Shown piece after piece: positions 4,674 through 10,473 of a stretch of DNA of 10,473 nt. The stretch comes from Anaeromyxobacter_A sp035538735 (GTDB lineage: Bacteria; Myxococcota; Myxococcia; Myxococcales; Anaeromyxobacteraceae). The stretch lies in NCBI GenBank assembly GCA_035538735.1, contig DATLJU010000252.1:1-10473 (forward strand), in the 5' to 3' direction. Both the position numbers and the translations under genes were made by a program. A model generated the notes under the pieces. It was not told the origin of the DNA, did no database searches, and worked only from the letters and a program-made list of their open reading frames with translations. How positions within the stretch are numbered: position 1 is the stretch's first letter; every line of letters starts with the position of its first letter.

Positions 4674-6203
4674 TCAGTTCTGGGCCACCCGCATCGTGCG
4701 CTTCATCTGCTTCCCGCTGTCGAGATCGCTCGCGCTCACCGTGAGGATGCCCTCGACGTTCACCTCGAAGAGCACCTCGAGCCGGACCGCGCCCGCCGGC
4801 GCGGGCCGGACGTCACTGAAGGTGAATTCGCCGAGCAGCTCGTTGCCGGCCACCTCTGCTTGGTCCCCCTGGAAGACCCGGACCATGAGCTCTCGCTGGC
4901 CGTCGATCGAGCTCGTCGCGGCGAGCGCTTTCGCGTTGGGGATGGCCGCGTTGCGCGGCAGCACGACGTGCATGGCGCCGCCGGCGGCCTCGAGCCCGAT
5001 CGCCATCGGGATGACGTCGAGGAGCTGCAGCTTGAGATCCGAGCAGTCCTGCAGCGACCAGCCGTACAGCGCGGCCCCGATGGCGACCGCCTCGTCGGGG
5101 TGGACGCCCTTCGACGGCGGCTTCTCGAAGTATCGGGTGAGCGCCTGCTGCACGAGCGGCATGCGCGTCTGGCCGCCCACCAGCATGACCTGATCGATGT
5201 CCTTCGGCTCGACGCCAGCGTCCGCCATCACCTGCTCGACCAGGTGGAGGGTGCGCTGGACGAGCCCCCGTGTCAGCTCGTCGAGCAGCTCGCGCGAGAA
5301 GCGCAGCTCCAAGTCGAGGGGCTGCCCCTGCGGCGTCATCGTGATGAACGGGATCGAGAAGGGGACCTCGGCGCGCGCGGACAGGTCGATCTTCGTCCGC
5401 TCGGCGAGGTCCCGCACCCGCTGCATTGCCACCGGGTCCGAGTCGAGCTCGACGCCGTGCTTCTTCCGGAAGTCGTCGAGCACGTGGCGGATGATGGCGT
5501 CGTCGAAGTCGAGGCCGCCGAGGAAGATGTCCCCCCCGGTGGCCTTCACCTCGAAGACCCGGTCGCGGATCTCGATGATCGAGACGTCGAACGTGCCGCC
5601 GCCGAGATCGTACACGAGCACGCGCTCGTGCAGCTTCTTGCCGATGCCGTAGGCGAGGGCGGCCGCGGTGGGCTCGTTGATGATGCGCACCACCTCGAGC
5701 TCGACGAGCCGGCCGGCCTCCTTCACGGCCTGGCGCTGCCGGTCCGTGAAGTAGGCGGGCACCGTCACGATCGCCCGCCGTACCTTGAAGCCCAGGTGGT
5801 CCGATGCGATGTCGCGGATCTTGGCAAGCAGCTTCGCCGCCACGTCCTGCACCTGGAACGTGCGGCCGTGGCAGTCGAGCTCGACGTCGTTGCGGGCCCC
5901 GCTGTGCAGCCGGTACTGGACCGAGCGCTGCACGGTGTCCACCACCTCGTCCCTGGGTGAGCGGCCGATGAGCCGCTTCGTGGCGTAGAGCGTGTTGCGC
6001 GGGTTGAGCTGCCACTGGCGCTTCGCCTCGTGCCCGATGAGCTCGCGGCCCTTGTCGTCGATCGCGAAGATCGAGGGGATGGTGAACTCGCCCCCACGGT
6101 ACGGGATGAGCTTCGCCTGGCCGTCGCCGGTGGCGACGGCGGCGCACGAGTTGGTGGTTCCGAGGTCGATCCCGACGATCGTGTCGGGCGAGAGCTTCTC
6201 CAC
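4674..6203 (-). CDS. Hsp70 (DnaK-type) chaperone lacking the C-terminal helical lid
   Basis: A 509-residue Hsp70 from GTG 6203. The frame is open further upstream, but that part is a shadow of the ABC ATPase gene. The ATPase domain (about 7-388) is intact: GIDLGTTNS (11-19), K76 matching the catalytic lysine K70 of E. coli DnaK, INEPTAAALAYG, YDLGGGTFDVS (198-208) and LVGGQTRMP (341-349). The interdomain linker is LQLLD (392-396) instead of VLLLD. The beta-sandwich substrate domain follows (about 397-505), and the protein then stops where the alpha-helical lid of a 610-640-residue DnaK would begin. The position of the arch residue M404 of E. coli is Ala (407). No grpE or dnaJ is adjacent. The ATPase domain reads as functional; client binding is expected to be fast-exchange. 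It is probably an accessory paralogue, not the housekeeping dnaK, and lies 95 bp behind the ABC genes on the same strand. Confidence 0.92.
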   Translation of the reverse strand: MEKLSPDTIVGIDLGTTNSCAAVATGDGQAKLIPYRGGEFTIPSIFAIDDKGRELIGHEAKRQWQLNPRNTLYATKRLIGRSPRDEVVDTVQRSVQYRLHSGARNDVELDCHGRTFQVQDVAAKLLAKIRDIASDHLGFKVRRAIVTVPAYFTDRQRQAVKEAGRLVELEVVRIINEPTAAALAYGIGKKLHERVLVYDLGGGTFDVSIIEIRDRVFEVKATGGDIFLGGLDFDDAIIRHVLDDFRKKHGVELDSDPVAMQRVRDLAERTKIDLSARAEVPFSIPFITMTPQGQPLDLELRFSRELLDELTRGLVQRTLHLVEQVMADAGVEPKDIDQVMLVGGQTRMPLVQQALTRYFEKPPSKGVHPDEAVAIGAALYGWSLQDCSDLKLQLLDVIPMAIGLEAAGGAMHVVLPRNAAIPNAKALAATSSIDGQRELMVRVFQGDQAEVAGNELLGEFTFSDVRPAPAGAVRLEVLFEVNVEGILTVSASDLDSGKQMKRTMRVAQN

Positions 6204-6298
6204 GGCGCCGAGGGTACTACGGGTGCGGCCGGACCGGGAGAAACCAGGCGGCGCGCGCGTCCGGTAGGTGCGTGGGTGACACCGCCCGATCCGCCATC

Positions 6299-7597
6299 CT
6301 AGTGCTGGAGTGCCACCGTCTCGGTGTCCTCTTCGTACGAGAAGAGATCGCCGAAGCGCGACCAGCTCACGAAGACCTCGAAGAGATCCTCGGAGCTCTC
6401 GTTCGGCATGTTGAGCGCAATCAGCTCCAGGACGAACTCGCGCGAGAGCCGATGGTCCGGCTCCTGGTCGAGCGCCGCCTTGACCTGGCGGAACAGCTGC
6501 AGCTCGAGGAGCCTGTCGCGCCAGAGCACCTTGCGCTCGGCCGGGCTGGCGCGGACGAAGCGGAGGCCCTCCGGCGACAGGACCACCGTGCGCCGCGGGG
6601 TATCGACGAGCTCGAGGAGCTCCGCGGCGTTCACCACGGTGATGAGCCGGCCGTATTCGCGGTTCGTGTCGGAGGCGATCCGGAACACGTCTTCCTTCCC
6701 GCCGCGCGCGTCGAGGTATTCGAGGAGGCCGATGATCTCGCTGGTCCGGGCCACCGGGATGGTCTCGAAGGTGGGGGCGGCCGGCGCGGGGACGTCCGGC
6801 ATCTCCATGCCGGTGATGATGTCGTGCAGGCGATCGACGAGCTGGAGCAGGCCCGGGGAGCGATAGTCGCGCGGCCGCGGGAGCCCGTTCTCCACCACGG
6901 TGCGCACCCGGCCCGGGTTGGCGTCCAGCAGCACGATCCGGTCGGCCATGTAGACGACCTCCTTGATGTCGTGGCTCACCATCACGATCGAGGAGGGGTT
7001 CTTGTCCTGCGAAGCCCAGATGTCGAGGACCTCGGCCCGGAGGCTCTCGGCGGTGAGCGCGTCCACCTGGCTGAAGGGCTCGTCCATGAAGAGCAGCTCG
7101 GGGTCGAGCGAGAAGGCGCGCGCCATCCCCACCCGCTGCTTCATGCCGCCGGAGAGCTCGCGCGGGAACGCCTCCTCGAACCCCGCCAGCCCGACGGTGC
7201 GGATGGCACGCGCGGCGCGCTCCCGCACCTCCGCGCGCGGCAGGCCCTTCGCGACGAGTACCGCCTCCACGTTCTCGCTCACGGTCATCCACGGGTAGAG
7301 CGCGAAGCTCTGGAAGACGAACCCGACGCCGGGGTTGAGGTCCCGGAGCGGCTCGCCGTGGTACAGCGCCGTGCCGCGGGTCGGCGCGGTGAGGCCGGCG
7401 AGGATGCGCAGGATGGTGGACTTGCCGCAGCCGGAGGGCCCGAGCAGGGCGACGACCTCGCGCGGGCGGATCGCCATCGAGATGTCCTGCAGGACGCGCA
7501 GCGCCGGCCCGTTCGCCTGCGGGAACTCCTTGTCGACTTGGCGCAGCTCGCACAGGACCGGTGCGACGGGGGTGCGGGCGAGGACGGGGTACGCCAT
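6299..7597 (-). CDS. NitT/TauT-type ABC transporter ATP-binding protein with C-terminal AAA-associated domain
   Basis: A 432-residue protein from ATG 7597. It powers import by the permease encoded 9 bp upstream. An AGGA site 8 nt before the ATG overlaps the permease stop region, so the two genes are translationally close. N-terminal ABC domain: Walker A GPSGCGKST (53-61), Q-loop Q96, signature LSGGMKQR (148-155), Walker B LLFMDEPF (168-175) and switch His209 (VSHD). FALYPWMTVSENV and the domain as a whole resemble the nitrate/sulfonate/taurine group (NrtD, SsuB, TauB). Residues about 280-425 form a second domain, beginning near ARTSEIIGLLEYLDARGGKE and containing a winged-helix-like segment. 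It matches the AAA-associated C-terminal domain found fused to such ATPases and thought to regulate uptake. The substrate cannot be read from sequence; nitrate, sulfonate, bicarbonate and other anions are all possible. Confidence 0.9.
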   Translation of the reverse strand: MAYPVLARTPVAPVLCELRQVDKEFPQANGPALRVLQDISMAIRPREVVALLGPSGCGKSTILRILAGLTAPTRGTALYHGEPLRDLNPGVGFVFQSFALYPWMTVSENVEAVLVAKGLPRAEVRERAARAIRTVGLAGFEEAFPRELSGGMKQRVGMARAFSLDPELLFMDEPFSQVDALTAESLRAEVLDIWASQDKNPSSIVMVSHDIKEVVYMADRIVLLDANPGRVRTVVENGLPRPRDYRSPGLLQLVDRLHDIITGMEMPDVPAPAAPTFETIPVARTSEIIGLLEYLDARGGKEDVFRIASDTNREYGRLITVVNAAELLELVDTPRRTVVLSPEGLRFVRASPAERKVLWRDRLLELQLFRQVKAALDQEPDHRLSREFVLELIALNMPNESSEDLFEVFVSWSRFGDLFSYEEDTETVALQH

Positions 7598-7606
7598 GGG
7601 CGGGTC

Positions 7607-9355
7607 CTAACGGGCGAGGGAGAAGCGTTCTTCGGCGACGCGGTGCAGCCGCCGCCAGACGACGCGGTTGAAGAGGACGACCATGAGCGCCATGACGGTC
7701 GAGGAGGCCGCCAGGGCGGAGAAGTCACCGGCGCTGGCGGCCAGGCTGATGCGCGCCCCGAGCCCGTGCGTGGAGAGCACGGTCCCCCGGAACGCGACGT
7801 ACTCGGAGACGATGCTGGCGTTCCAGGCGCCACCGGCGGCGGTGACCCACCCGGTCACGAGGTAGGGGAACACCGCCGGGAGGTAGAGCGCCCGGAACCT
7901 CTGCCACAGCGGCATCCGGTAGAGCCGCGCCGCCTCGCGGAGGTCGGCCGGGATGGCGGTCGCGCCGGCCACGACGTTGAACAGGACGTACCATTGCGTC
8001 CCGAGCAGCATGAGGACGACGCTGCCCGTTCCGAGTCCGACGCCGGCCGCCGTCAGTACCGCCACGACGGCCGGGAAGAGCATCGGCGCCGGGAACGAGG
8101 CCACCACCTGGACGATCGGCTGCAGGACGCGCGAGAGGCGCGGCGACAGGCCGATGGCGAGCCCTGCCGGGAGCGCCCAGGCGGTCCCGAGCGCGGTCGC
8201 GGCGAGGACGCGCAGGAGGGTGAGCACCGCTGCGCCCGCGATGGAGAGCCAGGTCGACCCGCCGATCGGCCGGAGCAGGTGCACGAGCCCCACCGCCCCG
8301 GCGGCGAGGAGCGCCAGCAGGGCCGCGAAGAGGAGGGCCGAGGCTCGGTTCGCCGTGCGCGAGTGGGGGCGGGGCGGGTGCGCCCGCGCGGCCTCGGCGC
8401 GGCGCCGGAGCCACTCGCTCGGCAGCGCCCCCAGCGCGTGCGCGCGCGCGCCGAGCCACGGGAGGATCCGCGAGCGCCGGAGCACGTCGAGGAACCACGA
8501 CTCCATCGCCTCGGTCTGGCCGCTCTCCTCGACGCGGAACTTCTGCGCCCAGACCACCACCGGCCGCCACAGGAGCTGGTCGAGCGCGACGATCATGAGC
8601 GTCATCGCCGCGACCGCCGCGGCCATCGCGCGCCCATCGCCGCGCGCCACCGCGACGCTCATGTAGGCCCCGAGGCCGGGCAGCCGGAAGTCGTGGTCTC
8701 CGAGCACGAAGGCCTCGCTCACCATGAGGAAGAACCACCCGCCGGCCATGCTCATCATGCTGTTCCAGACGAGTCCGATCGCGCTGAAGGGCAGCTCCAC
8801 CCATCGGAAACGCTGCCACCAGCCGAAGCGGTTCAGCGTCGCGACCTCGGTGAGGTCGCGGGGGATCGAGCGCAGCGCGTGGTAGAAGCTGAACGTCATG
8901 TTCCACGCCTGCCCGGTGAAGATCATGATGACCGAGGCGAGCTCGAGGCCGGCGTTCGAGTGTGGGAAGAGCGCCACCAGGCCGAGCACGAGCCCGGGCA
9001 TGAAGCTCAGGACGGGGATGCTCTGGAGGATGTCGAGCGCCGGGATGAGGACGCGCTCCGCCACGCGGTCCTTGGCCGCCCAGTACCCGTACACGAGCGT
9101 GAACCCGAGCGAGAGCGCGTACGCGGCGAGCCCGCGCGACAGCGACAGCGCCGCGTAGCCGGGCAGCGCCCGCAGCGACAGGTCGATCTCGGTAGTGGGC
9201 CGCAGCGTGCCCGTCCACTGCTGCGCCAGCCGCACGACCGCGAACACCGCGGCCGGGACCGCCGCGACGAGCGCGAGGTCGGTGGCTCGGAAACGGCGCG
9301 AGCGGTCGAGCGCCGCCTGTGCCGCCCCGAAGATCTGCGTCATCGCGCGCGCCAT
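7607..9355 (-). CDS. NitT/TauT-type ABC transporter permease, two fused membrane domains
   Basis: A 582-residue inner-membrane protein from ATG 9355 (a second ATG at 9343 is possible; no clear ribosome site for either). It is about twice the usual length for this family because two binding-protein-dependent permease domains are joined. The first domain spans about residues 24-270 and the second about 338-570, each with roughly six hydrophobic segments, joined by a charged, Arg/Pro-rich linker (about 272-337). Each half carries an EAA-type loop that docks on the ATPase: EVATLNRFGWWQRFRWVELP (170-189) and EAARLYRMPLWQRFRALYLP (474-493). The single chain probably supplies the whole membrane channel, working with two copies of the ATPase encoded next. 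No periplasmic binding protein gene is found on either side within the window. It is divergent from the serine protease gene with a 99-bp gap. Confidence 0.92.
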   Translation of the reverse strand: MARAMTQIFGAAQAALDRSRRFRATDLALVAAVPAAVFAVVRLAQQWTGTLRPTTEIDLSLRALPGYAALSLSRGLAAYALSLGFTLVYGYWAAKDRVAERVLIPALDILQSIPVLSFMPGLVLGLVALFPHSNAGLELASVIMIFTGQAWNMTFSFYHALRSIPRDLTEVATLNRFGWWQRFRWVELPFSAIGLVWNSMMSMAGGWFFLMVSEAFVLGDHDFRLPGLGAYMSVAVARGDGRAMAAAVAAMTLMIVALDQLLWRPVVVWAQKFRVEESGQTEAMESWFLDVLRRSRILPWLGARAHALGALPSEWLRRRAEAARAHPPRPHSRTANRASALLFAALLALLAAGAVGLVHLLRPIGGSTWLSIAGAAVLTLLRVLAATALGTAWALPAGLAIGLSPRLSRVLQPIVQVVASFPAPMLFPAVVAVLTAAGVGLGTGSVVLMLLGTQWYVLFNVVAGATAIPADLREAARLYRMPLWQRFRALYLPAVFPYLVTGWVTAAGGAWNASIVSEYVAFRGTVLSTHGLGARISLAASAGDFSALAASSTVMALMVVLFNRVVWRRLHRVAEERFSLAR

Positions 9356-9454
9356 CGGCGGTGCAGCCTAGCAGGGGTCCGGCCGATCGTCGGAAGTTCC
9401 ACCGGCAGCCCTCGGAATAGTGGTTCCCTCGTCCCCGGTTCCCCCGGCGTGCGC

Positions 9455-10288
9455 ATGAACCGACTCCTCGCTGTCGCGGCCGCGGTCTTGACCGCGGTCC
9501 TCCTCACCGTGGCGCCTGGGATCGGCGTCGCGCATGCGAGCAACCCGCGCGCCGCCACGGTGCAGAAGGTGTTCCCGAGCGCGGTCCGGATCCAGCTGGC
9601 GATCGGGCGCGAGGTGTTGCGCAGCGCGTCCGGCGTCGCCTTCGCCCGAGACGGCGACGAGACCTATGTCCTCACGAATGCGCACGTGGTCGAGCCGAAC
9701 CCCGCGTGGAAGCAGCCGATCGAGCTCCGTATCCTCGTCGCCGGCGTGGATCAGCCGCTCGCCGGGAAGGTCGTGGCCCGTGGCCGCGTCCCGGATCTCG
9801 ACGTCGCGGTGGTGGCGGTGCGCGGCGCGGCGATCCCGGTGACGCCGCTCGCCGCGACCGACGCGCTCGAGCTGGGGGACGACCTGGTCGTGATCGGTGC
9901 GCCGTTCGGGAAGGGCCTCTCGGTCGCGGCCGGCATCGTCTCGCAGGTGGAGTACGAGCACGCCGAGTCGGCCGCGACCGCGGGACGGCCGAGGTCGCTC
10001 AAGACCGACGCGGCGATCGGGTACGGCAGCTCGGGCGCGGGCGTGTTCGACGTCCCGGCGGGGAGGCTGGTGGGGCTCGTCGAGGGCTACCGCACCGCGC
10101 GCGTCGCGTTCGGCAAGGACGAGGGTTACGCGCTCGACGTGCCGATGCCGGGCGAGACCTTCGTCGCCCCCGCCGCCAAGATCCGCCACTTCCTGCTCGA
10201 CCAGGGCCTCGAGCGGCTCATCCCCGGAAACGCGACCGCGACGGCGAAGACGCCGGCGCCAGTGGAGCCCGCCGCGAGCCGGATGTAG
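9455..10288 (+). CDS. Secreted trypsin-like serine protease (HtrA/S1C type, no PDZ domain)
   Basis: A 277-residue protein from ATG 9455 (an in-frame GTG at 9449 is an alternative). The signal peptide runs to about 28, with cleavage after AHA. The rest is one chymotrypsin-fold domain of HtrA/DegP type: H77 in VLTNAHVV, D116 in DLDVAVVAV and the nucleophile S193 in GYGSSGAGVF, preceded by TDAAI as in HtrA proteases. The usual GNSGGP signature is changed to GSSGAG, but the triad is present, so activity is plausible. There is no PDZ domain; after the protease domain there is only a short Ala/Pro-rich tail (about 255-277). HtrA proteins degrade or sense damaged envelope proteins; a periplasmic role is inferred. 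The gene is transcribed divergently from the ABC permease. It could also be a protease-like binding protein if the oxyanion loop is compromised. Confidence 0.87.
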   Translation: MNRLLAVAAAVLTAVLLTVAPGIGVAHASNPRAATVQKVFPSAVRIQLAIGREVLRSASGVAFARDGDETYVLTNAHVVEPNPAWKQPIELRILVAGVDQPLAGKVVARGRVPDLDVAVVAVRGAAIPVTPLAATDALELGDDLVVIGAPFGKGLSVAAGIVSQVEYEHAESAATAGRPRSLKTDAAIGYGSSGAGVFDVPAGRLVGLVEGYRTARVAFGKDEGYALDVPMPGETFVAPAAKIRHFLLDQGLERLIPGNATATAKTPAPVEPAASRM

Positions 10289-10306
10289 CGCAGGCCGTGA
10301 ACGCGC

Positions 10307-10345
10307 CCGAGCCCGCGCCCGAAAGAATGCCGGCCTCGGGCTCGG
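10307..10345. terminator. 9-bp stem between convergent genes
   Basis: CCGAGCCCG (10307-10315) and CGGGCTCGG (10337-10345) are perfect inverted repeats around a 21-nt loop. They lie between the stop of the protease gene (10288) and the stop of the proposed gene on the other strand (10353). The position fits a bidirectional terminator, but there is no T-tract on either side. Confidence 0.35.
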
Positions 10346-10352
10346 ACTCGGC

Positions 10353-10473
10353 CTAGTTCGGCGTCGCGGGCGGGACCGGGCCCGGTCCGGCGGGGGCGGG
10401 GGGAGTGGGCGGGCTGGGCCGCGCGCCTGGGTTCGGCTCCGGCTCACCGGGACCCGCCGAGACCGCGCCGCCC
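10353..10473 (-). CDS. Probable C-terminus of a Pro-rich protein, cut by the window edge
   Basis: On the minus strand one frame runs in from the right edge for 39 codons to a TAG at 10355-10353. It reads GGAVSAGPGEPEPNPGARPS followed by a PPTPPAPAGPGPVPP-type tail ending ATPN. Low-complexity Pro/Gly/Ala tails of this kind are common at the ends of envelope proteins in GC-rich bacteria. Its stop falls just after the protease gene and a shared hairpin, as expected for convergent genes. Composition alone can mimic this, so the call is tentative, and no family can be named. Confidence 0.4.
   Translation of the reverse strand, partial: GGAVSAGPGEPEPNPGARPSPPTPPAPAGPGPVPPATPN

Noticed and set aside
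4674..7553. A 959-residue minus-strand frame covering the Hsp70 and much of the ABC ATPase region, as if a fusion.
   Set aside because: Upstream of 6203 the translation is Arg/Ala/Pro-rich and out of frame with the well-conserved ABC ATPase. It is a GC-driven shadow; the real Hsp70 starts at 6203.
9392..9400. GGAAGTTCC palindrome in the divergent gap, whose minus strand reads GGAACTT like an ECF-sigma -35.
   Set aside because: No matching -10 sequence at 15-17 bp on the minus strand, so an ECF promoter for the permease is not supported.
6272..9454. A frame of over 1000 codons antisense to the ABC genes, joined in frame to the serine protease.
   Set aside because: The translation is an Arg/Glu/His/Asp-rich string without domain pattern, typical of the complement of GC-rich coding DNA. 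The protease begins at 9455 with a clear signal peptide.

Overview
The window is very GC-rich, with G/C-ending codons throughout, several GTG starts and long shadow reading frames on the opposite strand. Together with an AgmX/PglI-type C-terminal domain, a family best known from myxobacteria, this suggests a member of Myxococcota, perhaps close to Anaeromyxobacter. That assignment is inference: there is no rRNA or other decisive marker. The window holds seven complete protein genes, one further complete gene I cannot name, and two gene ends cut by the window edges. I saw no tRNA, rRNA, CRISPR array or insertion sequence.

Left part, mostly plus strand: the first 24 codons of truA (tRNA pseudouridine synthase) run leftwards off the edge. 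Divergent from it is a membrane protein with an N-terminal GYF_2-like domain, one membrane helix and an AgmX/PglI-type C-terminal domain (129-1001). A 204-residue protein of unknown function follows (1061-1675), then a ClpX unfoldase (1882-3165). This ClpX stands alone, with no clpP or lon beside it, and its normally conserved RKH substrate loop reads KKY. A GC hairpin follows it.

Middle: a 287-bp gap holds a tandem repeat and a good match to a sigma-54 promoter (GG-N10-GC, TTGCT). Next is a secreted Trp/Tyr-rich protein of DUF6600 type with a Pro-rich tail carrying 21-bp tandem repeats (3453-4655). Its 3' end converges on a minus-strand group.

Right part, minus strand, in transcription order: a fused two-domain NitT/TauT-type ABC permease (9355-7607), its ATPase with a C-terminal AAA-associated regulatory domain (7597-6299), and an Hsp70/DnaK paralogue that lacks the helical lid (6203-4674). 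The permease and ATPase are 9 bp apart and surely co-transcribed; the Hsp70 is 95 bp further on and may be separate. No substrate-binding protein is present. Divergent from the permease is a secreted trypsin-like (HtrA-type, no PDZ) serine protease (9455-10288). A Pro-rich C-terminus of a further minus-strand gene probably fills the right edge.

Several genes concern protein quality control (ClpX, Hsp70, HtrA-like protease), but nothing in the layout shows that they form one system. The most notable signals are the variant ClpX loop, the lidless Hsp70, and the sigma-54 promoter with an upstream tandem repeat before the aromatic-rich secreted protein.
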